Assembly (NCBI RefSeq): GCF_004115155.1
Contig: NZ_RDSM01000001.1
Coordinates: 1,674,001 to 1,738,000 of the forward strand
Origin: Granulicella sibirica
Lineage (GTDB): Bacteria; Acidobacteriota; Terriglobia; Terriglobales; Acidobacteriaceae
Direction: 5' to 3'
DNA: 64,000 nt
The stretch's first letter is position 1. Every line of letters starts with the position of its first letter. A model generated the notes under the pieces. The model was not told the DNA's origin. It did no database searches and saw only the letters and a program-made list of their open reading frames with translations. Below, in pieces: positions 44,160-51,656 of this stretch. The position numbers and the translations under genes were made by a program.

Positions 44160-47100
44160 TCAGAAGGTCATCTTGAGGGCGAACTGCATTGATCGGGGAC
44201 CACCCTGCTGATACTGCGACGCTACGGTTCCAAGACTTGCGTTCAGCATCTGAGTCGCCTGACCGAAAGTCGCATCGGTATATGTCGGATCTACGTACCC
44301 GAAGCTTGGATGGTTGAGAAGGTTGAAGCTTTCGGCGCGAAAGTGGAGAACCAGCAGGTCATGCAGAGGAAAGTCTCGCCGGAACGCGAGGTTGACTTGG
44401 GTGCTCCCAAAGCCGCGGACGAAGTTGCGTGGAGCGTCTCCCGCCGCTCCCGTTGCTGGCAGGCTGAACGCCGCCTTGTTGATCGTGCGGCCTCCCGGAT
44501 ATTGCGATCCGTAAAGGTAGACCGGCTCACCCCGCACGAGATTGAGGGCTCCAGAGTATTCGTTTCCGTTTGCCGTATTGGTGGTTAGCGCTCCGCCAAG
44601 CGTTACAGGAAATGACGAGCGCGTACTGAGGCGACCATCCACTCCCCAATTTTTCAGGAACAGTGAAAGAACTCTCGAATCGAAGTTGCCAGGAAGCTCC
44701 CAGCTAAGACCTGCCTGCAGATTGTTGCGTACGTCGAAGTCGGAGTTTCCTCGCTGCAGCGGCAGCGCGTTGGCATTCGACCCAAAGTCGAGTGAATGTG
44801 ACCAGGTATAAGAAGCGAGTGCCTGAAGTCCCTTCGCTACTGACCGCTGAAACTTTACCTGCAAAGACTGATAGTTCGACGTCACGCCTGATGCGAGGTA
44901 CTGCACCTGGTCGAAGTTCGGGTTTAGCACGGATAAAGATTTCTGTTGCAGCCCGATTAGTCGTCGTCCTTCAGCCGCCACATAGGAAAGCGTTAGGGAC
45001 TGATTTCTCCCAAGTGCCTGCTGCATACTGACGTTCCACTGTAATGTATACGGCAGCTGCAGATGGGATGGAAACGCGGTGATCGTCCCGCTGGTATACG
45101 GTGCTGTCACGGAGACTGGTACCACGAGCTGGCCGGGGGTAAACGGAATCTCGGCCCCACTCTGCAGCGCGAATGACTGAAACCCAAGCCCGCTGTATCC
45201 GAGCGACGCCACTTCATTTGCAGAGTCGAAGAACACGCCCCCGCCCGTGCGGAACACCATTTCATTGCCAGGCTGGTCGTGCACCGTCCACGCCAAGCCC
45301 AACCGGGGAGCGAAATTGTACCAGGCCGTCTTCCAAAGGGAAGTACCTTGACGCGCAAGAGTGAGAGTCGCAGGGTTATTGATATCTCCCAGCAGCGTAT
45401 AAGCATCCCGACCGTGTTCCTCTGTTGGTGGCGGATTTAGCTCCCAGCGAATGCCAAACGAGAGGTGAAGTCTCTGGTGGACGCTCCATTCGTCCTGCGC
45501 GAAGATGGCAGCTTGATTGAACAGTGGCGTAGCGGGAACGAAGTTGAAGACGTAGGGTAGGCTGGGCATGCCGCTGATCACCTCCTGCGCACTGAGGAAG
45601 ATTGCATACGGTTCCACTGTCGGCGGAGTGATCGGCGACTTGATGTGGCGGTAGTCCACCCCAAACTTCAGTGCGTGAACACCCTTCAGCAGACTCACCG
45701 TATCGATGACATTCCACTGCCGGCTTGCGTTGCGCCCGTCGTAAGTCGTCAACAACGGCGATCCGATGTCCGAAACCGACATGACAATCACTGGCTCTGC
45801 CCGCTGATAGGAACCAGCTCCCATCGCAGCTCCAAGATCGATCGGAGTGGCGCCCCCAAAGTTGTCCAGCGCACCTATCTGCGCAGAGTCCGAACGCGCA
45901 TATCCAAGACGAAACTCATCCGTAGTCTGATCGGACAACTGGACCGTTGCCCCGAGAGTGTAGCTTTGTGCGTTGCTACTGGTGGTTGTCCGGGCGAAGT
46001 ACGGCCTGGCTACCGTAGAGCTCGGCGTGTCTCCAACCCGAAAGAAGAGAGCGATTTTGGGTCGAAGCGTGTGATCGATCCGTACGCTGGTCGAGTCAAT
46101 CTTGCTGGGTAGCGAGAAGGGTGAGATGAACTGCGCAAGGTTCGGGCTCGCGGCGGTACCGTAGTCGATTCCGTTCGGCAGCGGAAAAGCATTCAAGATG
46201 GGACGCATGGCGTCAACCGCCTGCTGCCGCATGAAGTCGTCCGGAACGTATTGGATTGTTGCAGCCGTAGGCTGCGTCAGACGTAGGCCTTCATACGAAG
46301 CGAAGAAGAAGGTCTGGTTTCGTCCGTCGTAGAGTCCAGGAATCCACACTGGACCACCCACCGTGCCACCGAAATCATTCTGTCTAAGAGCAGGTGTCGG
46401 CTTGCCATAGTGAGCGTTGAACCAGTCGTTCGAGTCGAAGACATCATTGCGGAGGTAGTCGAATACGCTACCGTGCAAAAAATTTGTTCCGGCGCGCGTT
46501 CCAAGCGAGAACTGACCTCCCGGCGACCGGCCAAACTCCGCGGAGTAAGTTGAGCTCTGCACGCGGAATTCCTGCAATGCATCGACCGAGATCAATGTCT
46601 GTGTTGTGCCTAGCGCGGTCGATCCTCCAAGTGTGCCTCCGGTAGAGGCCTCCCCTACGCCGCCTCCATTGCCTGAACCAATATTCGCGGTAACTCCGTC
46701 CACTGTGTAGTAGTTCGACTGCGTTCTCTGCCCATTCACGCTGAAGTCACCTCCAACTCCCACCACCTGGCCTGGGCTCTGGGGGCTCTGCGTCACAACA
46801 CCTGGAGTCATGGAGATCAGATCTTGAAAACTTCGTCCGTTCAAGGGTAGGTTCTCGACGAACTTACGGTCGATGACCGTGCTGACGCTCGCGTCAGTTG
46901 TATTCAGTTCCGGAGAGTTGTCGTTCACTGTGAGGCTCTCTGATGCCGCCCCGACCGGTAGAACGAAATTGAGGCCGACAGCGCTCTGAACGTTGAGCAC
47001 AACGTCAGCTTTGATGATCGTCTTGAAGCCACGCTTCGAGACCTGGACGTGATAATGGCCCGGCGGCAGGATCGGTACAAAGTACATCCCTGCATCGTTT

Positions 47101-47273
47101 GTTTTCGCGGAATTCACGACGCCCGTGGCGTCATTGGCAATCTCCACGTCCGCGTCCTGGATCAAGTTGCCCGCGATGTCCGTCACGCCACCGCTGATGG
47201 TCGCGTTGGTGGACTGACATAATGCGAGATTCGGGAGAAGAAAAACACAGACGAGGAATAGCCAGCGTTTCAT
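44160..47273 (-). CDS. Oar-like TonB-dependent receptor
   Basis: 1037 aa outer-membrane protein. Signal peptide (residues 1-19, LFLVCVFLLPNLALC), then a carboxypeptidase-regulatory-like domain (NATISGGVTDIAGNLIQDAD to FVPILPPGHYHVQVSKRGFK), a plug domain (LNGRSFQDLISMTPGVV, SVNGQRTQSNYYTVDGV), and a long beta-barrel ending in the terminal phenylalanine KMTF expected for BAM-assembled barrels. This Oar/CarboxypepD_reg type is hugely expanded in acidobacteria, usually for glycans. Its position between an anti-sigma gene and an isopeptidase-like gene points instead to import of the lasso peptide, as TonB receptors do in proteobacterial astexin-type loci (inference). Confidence 0.9.
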   Translation of the reverse strand: MKRWLFLVCVFLLPNLALCQSTNATISGGVTDIAGNLIQDADVEIANDATGVVNSAKTNDAGMYFVPILPPGHYHVQVSKRGFKTIIKADVVLNVQSAVGLNFVLPVGAASESLTVNDNSPELNTTDASVSTVIDRKFVENLPLNGRSFQDLISMTPGVVTQSPQSPGQVVGVGGDFSVNGQRTQSNYYTVDGVTANIGSGNGGGVGEASTGGTLGGSTALGTTQTLISVDALQEFRVQSSTYSAEFGRSPGGQFSLGTRAGTNFLHGSVFDYLRNDVFDSNDWFNAHYGKPTPALRQNDFGGTVGGPVWIPGLYDGRNQTFFFASYEGLRLTQPTAATIQYVPDDFMRQQAVDAMRPILNAFPLPNGIDYGTAASPNLAQFISPFSLPSKIDSTSVRIDHTLRPKIALFFRVGDTPSSTVARPYFARTTTSSNAQSYTLGATVQLSDQTTDEFRLGYARSDSAQIGALDNFGGATPIDLGAAMGAGSYQRAEPVIVMSVSDIGSPLLTTYDGRNASRQWNVIDTVSLLKGVHALKFGVDYRHIKSPITPPTVEPYAIFLSAQEVISGMPSLPYVFNFVPATPLFNQAAIFAQDEWSVHQRLHLSFGIRWELNPPPTEEHGRDAYTLLGDINNPATLTLARQGTSLWKTAWYNFAPRLGLAWTVHDQPGNEMVFRTGGGVFFDSANEVASLGYSGLGFQSFALQSGAEIPFTPGQLVVPVSVTAPYTSGTITAFPSHLQLPYTLQWNVSMQQALGRNQSLTLSYVAAEGRRLIGLQQKSLSVLNPNFDQVQYLASGVTSNYQSLQVKFQRSVAKGLQALASYTWSHSLDFGSNANALPLQRGNSDFDVRNNLQAGLSWELPGNFDSRVLSLFLKNWGVDGRLSTRSSFPVTLGGALTTNTANGNEYSGALNLVRGEPVYLYGSQYPGGRTINKAAFSLPATGAAGDAPRNFVRGFGSTQVNLAFRRDFPLHDLLVLHFRAESFNLLNHPSFGYVDPTYTDATFGQATQMLNASLGTVASQYQQGGPRSMQFALKMTF

Positions 47274-47353
47274 AGAGCAGCGCTCCGAAGATGAAAGAGT
47301 GAATTGCTTTAACTCTATCTACGGGGCGCTGGCTGAAAAGGTACCAAGCTCAA

Positions 47354-48631
47354 TCAAAGATGATTGGGTTGCATCTGCAGAAACGCGCGGAGGAGCTGCT
47401 TGCCGGTAGGCTTCGCACTTCCCCCCGGCGGCTCTACGGTGACGAAGACCATGTTCATTCGAGCGAGGGTCGTTGCATCATTGCAACGCAAGACCCATCT
47501 CTTGTTGTTGTCGTCTTGGTAGAACAACCCAAGGCTAGTTGGCTGCTTGTCGCTCCCGCTCCCCCAGGCCTGAAACGCTACTGATTGCTTTAGACCACCT
47601 TGCTTGTCGAGATCGAATCCGTAAAACACCAACGAGCGATCTTTCGTGTAGAAGATTCGTCCGAAAGGCTTGGCCGTCTTCCCTGCCTCGTTTGTGTCGA
47701 AGATATCAGCGATATATAGATCTCGAGCGCCGATCAGCTCTCGGATGTCGCGGTCGTGCGCCAGAAAATCTTTGTCGAGCGCAAGAATGCGTTCTTTATC
47801 ACTGAGAGCCGTGTTGGTCTCGTTTAAAATAGAGTTGAGGTCGCGAAGCTTCGCCTCAAGCGAGGCCGCACGCGCGGCCTGTTGGTCCGCAGCTGTCTGA
47901 CTGGACAGCAGCTTGTCGCGAAGCGACTGAAGATCTGACTGCGCCGAGGCGAGCTGTTGGCTGAGAGTCTCTCTCTCCGTCGCGAGCTGCTGTTGTAGCA
48001 GACTATTTGCATCAAGCTGATGTTTGAGATTGGGGTCAACGGATCGCGGCTGACTCTCGCGGTCTTTTGCAGCGGCCAGCAGCTGTTTTAGATTCGCTAC
48101 TTCCTGTTGCGCCCGCGTAAGCTCCTGCTCTTCCTCGCCTTGCGTAGCTACGCCTGTAGGCGGAGCTACGGCAATGGTCGGATTTCGAGGTACCGGCGAA
48201 TGAGCGCTGTTCCGGATCAAGTACACGGACGAGAGCCCAGCAGCCACGAGTGCGCAAGCCGCGAGAGCACCGGCGACGACCCGGCGCGACGATTTAGGAG
48301 CAATAGGCTGTACCTTCGGCGGAGTTCCCTGTTCCAACTGGGTCATCAGACGGCGCTCCGCGTCGGCAATAGCGCTCTCAGACTCCCAAGGGAGATCGTC
48401 GGCATCAGAGGCGGCACTTGCCGCCATCTCCGGAATCGCCTTTGAGGTCAAGCTCTTATACTGTTCGAACCTCAGCCGACATTCGTTGCAAAATGCGAGA
48501 TGGATCTGCAGCAGGCCCCACTCTTCGTCGGTGAGTTCTCCGGTGTGGAAGAGAGCAACCAGAGCAACGAACTCGTCATGGAATTGAGGGTTCACCGGCA
48601 TGGTTCCCTTGCGATTAGGTTTGCGAACCAT
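47354..48631 (-). CDS. RskA-like anti-sigma factor with long periplasmic coiled coil
   Basis: 425 aa. The N-terminal zinc-binding anti-sigma domain has H44-x3-C48-x2-C51 (HLAFCNEC). One transmembrane helix spans residues 118-139. A long coiled coil follows (about 165-290; ELTRAQQEVANLKQLLAAAK and similar) before an RskA-like C-terminal domain (FYTKDRSLVFYGFDLDK, QAWGSGSDKQPTSLGLFY, VFVTVEPPGGSAKPTG). Signal-induced proteolysis of such proteins releases the sigma factor. It follows the sigma gene with nine bases between, and precedes the receptor gene by 80. Confidence 0.88.
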   Translation of the reverse strand: MVRKPNRKGTMPVNPQFHDEFVALVALFHTGELTDEEWGLLQIHLAFCNECRLRFEQYKSLTSKAIPEMAASAASDADDLPWESESAIADAERRLMTQLEQGTPPKVQPIAPKSSRRVVAGALAACALVAAGLSSVYLIRNSAHSPVPRNPTIAVAPPTGVATQGEEEQELTRAQQEVANLKQLLAAAKDRESQPRSVDPNLKHQLDANSLLQQQLATERETLSQQLASAQSDLQSLRDKLLSSQTAADQQAARAASLEAKLRDLNSILNETNTALSDKERILALDKDFLAHDRDIRELIGARDLYIADIFDTNEAGKTAKPFGRIFYTKDRSLVFYGFDLDKQGGLKQSVAFQAWGSGSDKQPTSLGLFYQDDNNKRWVLRCNDATTLARMNMVFVTVEPPGGSAKPTGKQLLRAFLQMQPNHL

Positions 48632-48640
48632 TCTCTCACT

Positions 48641-49309
48641 CTAACCACGTTTCTGGGAGAAGAGATGAGAGCGCAAGCGCTCCAGAGCCCGGTAGTAGTG
48701 GTGCTTTACGTTTCCGAGTGTTTGCCCATTCTTCTCCGCGATTTCGCGGAGGCTGTATCCCTCGAAAAGATGCAGTTCTAATGTTTGCTGTTGATCTGCC
48801 GTCAATTGCCTGCTCAAGCGGTCCCGAATGGCCTTTCCATCAAGAGATGACGGAGAGGAATGCTCCGCTGTAATGGGCACGCGTTTCTCGTCAAACTCTT
48901 CGGAGTTGTAGTGCTGCCTAACATCGAGATACCGCCTCCGATCGATTGCGCGATGATAGGTCGCTTGTCTGATCCACGATGCCCCGGAGCCCTTCTCAGC
49001 GTCGTAGAGTTGGGCCCGCTCCGCAATGTAAATGAATGTCTCTTGTCGGAGGTCGTCAGCTTCCGACTCGTCGCGAAGAATGCGCCACGCGAGGTGGAAC
49101 ACGGTCCGCGCGTGGCGGCGGAAAAGAACGCCAAGGGCGTCCCTCGATCCTTCCCCGACCAACGCCAGAAGGTGCTCATCAGTGGGTTCAACAAGAACCA
49201 TTACGCTCGATGCATCATCGCTCAGATGATGTCGGCTGACCACGGCCTCCCCGACTTCAGAAGCTTCGGCAAGCTCATTCGGCACATAGGCGATAACGTC
49301 TGCGTTCAT
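48641..49309 (-). CDS. ECF-type RNA polymerase sigma factor
   Basis: 222 aa. Region 2 is at about residues 60-130 (VLFRRHARTVFHLAWRILRD, EADDLRQETFIYIAERA) and region 4 at about 160-215 (LELHLFEGYSLREIAEKNGQ, LGNVKHHYYRALERLRS). The longer N terminus (about 45 residues before region 2) is seen in several acidobacterial ECF proteins. The first gene of the - strand operon, with the anti-sigma factor next. The upstream region (49310-49443) holds two palindromic operators and is shared with the Xre gene on the other strand. Confidence 0.93.
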   Translation of the reverse strand: MNADVIAYVPNELAEASEVGEAVVSRHHLSDDASSVMVLVEPTDEHLLALVGEGSRDALGVLFRRHARTVFHLAWRILRDESEADDLRQETFIYIAERAQLYDAEKGSGASWIRQATYHRAIDRRRYLDVRQHYNSEEFDEKRVPITAEHSSPSSLDGKAIRDRLSRQLTADQQQTLELHLFEGYSLREIAEKNGQTLGNVKHHYYRALERLRSHLFSQKRG

Positions 49310-49373
49310 CGGACCTCGTCAAGCCGAGGATAAGGTGGAGGGCACCTGTCTCATCGCGCAAATTACGCAGCAA

Positions 49374-49385
49374 GCACTATAGTGC
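49374..49385. promoter_or_regulatory. Palindromic operator copy 1
   Basis: GCACTATAGTGC is a perfect palindrome. Its centre is 23 bases from that of the next copy, close to two helical turns. It lies in the gap between the ECF sigma gene (-) and the first Xre gene (+). Confidence 0.65.
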
Positions 49386-49392
49386 CTCTCTT

Positions 49393-49412
49393 GTAGGCAC
49401 TATAGTGCCTAC
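49393..49412. promoter_or_regulatory. Palindromic operator copy 2
   Basis: GTAGGCACTATAGTGCCTAC is a perfect 20-base palindrome containing the same core as copies 1 and 3. It is about 30 bases upstream of the GTG of the first Xre gene, so binding would overlap its promoter, and is also placed to influence the divergent sigma gene. Confidence 0.7.
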
Positions 49413-49443
49413 CTAATGCTTCGTCAATCGTAACGATGGAAAG

Positions 49444-49704
49444 GTGGCAGATCTCCACATACCGGAATCGTTGACGTTGGAGCAGGCGATTGGTCGCGTT
49501 CTATTCGATTTACGGACTCAAAGGAACCTTAATCAGATCGACGTCGCGATTGCAACAAACTTCGCCGTGAGAACGATCCGAACGATGGAGCAAGGTCGAC
49601 AAAGCATGACGATCCGCTCATTAGACGCACTCGCCCTCTTTTATCGCATTCGCATCGAGGACATCCTGATTCGAGCGAAAGCACTACGCGGAGATCCGCT
49701 TTAG
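49444..49704 (+). CDS. Xre-family small regulator 1
   Basis: 86 aa from GTG 49444. HTH_3-type domain: IGRVLFDLRTQRNLNQIDVA, TNFAVRTIRTMEQGRQSMTI, LDALALFYRI. No effector domain. A paralogue lies 84 bases downstream (49789-50085). Two operator-like palindromes precede it, so autoregulation is likely. The neighbouring sigma operon may be a further target because the palindromes are in the shared divergent gap. Confidence 0.8.
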   Translation: MADLHIPESLTLEQAIGRVLFDLRTQRNLNQIDVAIATNFAVRTIRTMEQGRQSMTIRSLDALALFYRIRIEDILIRAKALRGDPL

Positions 49705-49739
49705 GCCGATTGCTGACCCGATGTCAGTAGCGGGACACC

Positions 49740-49753
49740 GGCACTATAGTGCC
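49740..49753. promoter_or_regulatory. Palindromic operator copy 3
   Basis: GGCACTATAGTGCC, a perfect 14-base palindrome identical to the core of copy 2. It lies 36 bases before the GTG of the second Xre gene, the same distance class as copy 2 from the first Xre gene. The repeated placement ahead of both paralogues makes chance unlikely. Confidence 0.7.
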
Positions 49754-49788
49754 TTCGCATCTAGGGTGATTCGTACAACATTGAGCCT

Positions 49789-50085
49789 GTGGTCAAGAGC
49801 AAAGAAAAGCCGGCGACTCTTGAGCAAGCATTTGGTCGAGTGGTCTTGACTCGACGAGAGAATAAAGGTCTCTCTCAGATGGATCTCGCTGTTGCGACTG
49901 GCTACAGTTTGCGCTACATGGGGGATGTCGAGCGAGGGGCGAAAAGTGCAACCATGCGCACAATGAATGATCTTGCGACGCTCCTGGACGCATCGCTGGG
50001 ATCGCTGGTGATTGAGGCGGAAGCACTGCTCAACATAAAGCAAGCACCGGTTAGAAAGTTAACAAATCGACAAAAGAGACAGTAG
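49789..50085 (+). CDS. Xre-family small regulator 2
   Basis: 98 aa from GTG 49789, paralogue of the gene at 49444: TLEQAFGRVVLTRRENKGLS against TLEQAIGRVLFDLRTQRNLN, then ATGYSLRYMGDVERGAKSATM. The final 15 residues are basic (APVRKLTNRQKRQ) and could add DNA contacts. One operator-like palindrome is directly upstream, so the two regulators may share binding sites. No other domain is present. Confidence 0.8.
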   Translation: MVKSKEKPATLEQAFGRVVLTRRENKGLSQMDLAVATGYSLRYMGDVERGAKSATMRTMNDLATLLDASLGSLVIEAEALLNIKQAPVRKLTNRQKRQ

Positions 50086-50220
50086 TTGTGCGGACGCTGC
50101 CAAAATGACTTCGCGGGCTTAGCACGTTCCCTGCCATGCGGCAGCAAATGAACGCTCCGTGGGCCTTAGGACCTGCCACTTATTTCCAAAGGCGCAAATC
50201 CCGCGCCGCCGATTAGACCG

Positions 50221-51092
50221 CTAATTCTGCTCCTGGCCCAGTAACTTTCGAATCGTCGCAAGTTTCTCTTTCGTGGCAACGCCTTTCTCAATCGAGAGTT
50301 GGACCGCTATTTCGCCAACTCCTTGTAGAGAAGTTGATACTCGGCGCTGAACGCGCCAAGCGCTTCTAGATGTTTAGCAACCACCAGGTCGTCGCCGCGA
50401 GCGATGGGTCCAGTCAAAGCCTTACCAGGGCCAAGCCTCAGCGCATTCTCGACGGTTGCATGGAGGATAGGCTCAACGATCCGAGATGCAGCCTCCCGAG
50501 TGACCCCGGCAGCCTCATAGCACTGAAGTCCGATTTCAAGGGTGGAGCAAAGGTAGTTCGATATGAATACGACGGCAGCGTGTAGGCTGCCTGGCGCTCA
50601 ACGTCGACAGGGAATGCGAGTCTACCTAACTGTTGAAACAGAGGGTTGAGCACATCCAGTGCCGCGACATCGCCTTCTATGCCGCACCATGTATCGGCGA
50701 ATGTACCTGCATCTTCCAGCGGAGAGGTAAAGTCTTTACAGGGTGGACGCTTGCGATGAGCGCGCCCCGTCCACGAAGTGCAGAGAATATTGATGACGGC
50801 GTTGCTCCACTGCAATGAAAGACTATCGTTCCCGGTCTCAGAGCCGGCGATGAAATTAACTCGTCAGCGATGAGCGGAATCTCGTTGTCGCCGGTACTAA
50901 CTAAACAGATGTCAACGGTGTCAATCGGTAAACGTCGGAGTCCACTTGGTCAGACCCAATGATCTCGTGAAGTCGCTCTGCCGAAGACCTGGTTCCACTG
51001 CAGATCTCTTGAATTACATAGTTGTGTTGCGTCAGCAAGATCGCCAGCGTTGTACCGACATTACCCGCACCAATAATCGTGACGGTTTTCAT
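50221..51092 (-). pseudogene. Decayed Rossmann/DUF2520-domain gene
   Basis: The - strand starts MKTVTIIGAGNVGTTLAILL at 51092 (Rossmann GxGxxG) and breaks after about 60 residues. In another frame a middle piece reads FADTWCGIEGDVAALDVLNP, and a C-terminal piece reads GPGKALTGPIARGDDLVVAK, then LEALGAFSAEYQLLYKELA, and finally SIEKGVATKEKLATIRKLLG before TAG at 50221. These match successive parts of the DUF2520/short ketopantoate-reductase-like family. At least three frameshifts separate them. This explains the 900-base gap without intact genes. Confidence 0.75.
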
Positions 51093-51097
51093 CATCC

Positions 51098-51375
51098 ATT
51101 TCTCAAAGCCCAGTGTAAGGCTCAGCCAGAGACCGCTCAATATAGGGACTCTCCAAAGCTGTTCTCGTCCTTACTTCAGCGCAAGATTGACTACGCGCTG
51201 CAGAGATGTGTGGTGGAGTCAGACGATTTGTTTGTGCTTGGCGGGAAGCATTCTGCTTCGAACTGTGGGGATCCGCTCCCGAATATGGCGAAACGCCGCA
51301 CGAAGTTCGGAATGCTCAAATTGGGTAAATCCTAGGGAGACTCGCGACTCCACAATATGCTCTATGCTGTCCTGT
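51098..51375 (-). pseudogene. Decayed HxlR-like winged-helix regulator
   Basis: Two pieces with HxlR resemblance on the - strand: HSELRAAFRHIRERIPTVRS followed by RML (near 51320-51250), like the FSELRRxIPGIS..ML recognition helix, and later FGESLYxAVSGxALHWALRN with stops at the x positions (near 51165-51100), like the FGESL...W C-terminal helix. Several stops and shifts interrupt it. It sits immediately upstream of the DUF2520 remnant, a common pairing for a regulator and its target. Identification is tentative. Confidence 0.45.
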
Positions 51376-51656
51376 CACCCTTGTCTTTGCTGGAGACCGT
51401 CGGTTGAACCTCTTAGACCGTTCATCGCTCTCCACAAAGGTTCGATCCATGATGAGCCCGGCGCTTCGTTTTGGCATAGTATCCTTACTCAAGCTGCGAT
51501 CTGATGCACCTAATAGGGCTTCTATTTGTCCGAAAGGATTTCTTCCAACCGCTCCGGACTCACTTCAAGTTCAGCTCGCTCATTTGAACGAGATCGTGCT
51601 GCGCACCCTCACGGAACATAGTGCATATTGGTGCTTAGTGGAACTGCACAGGCCTC

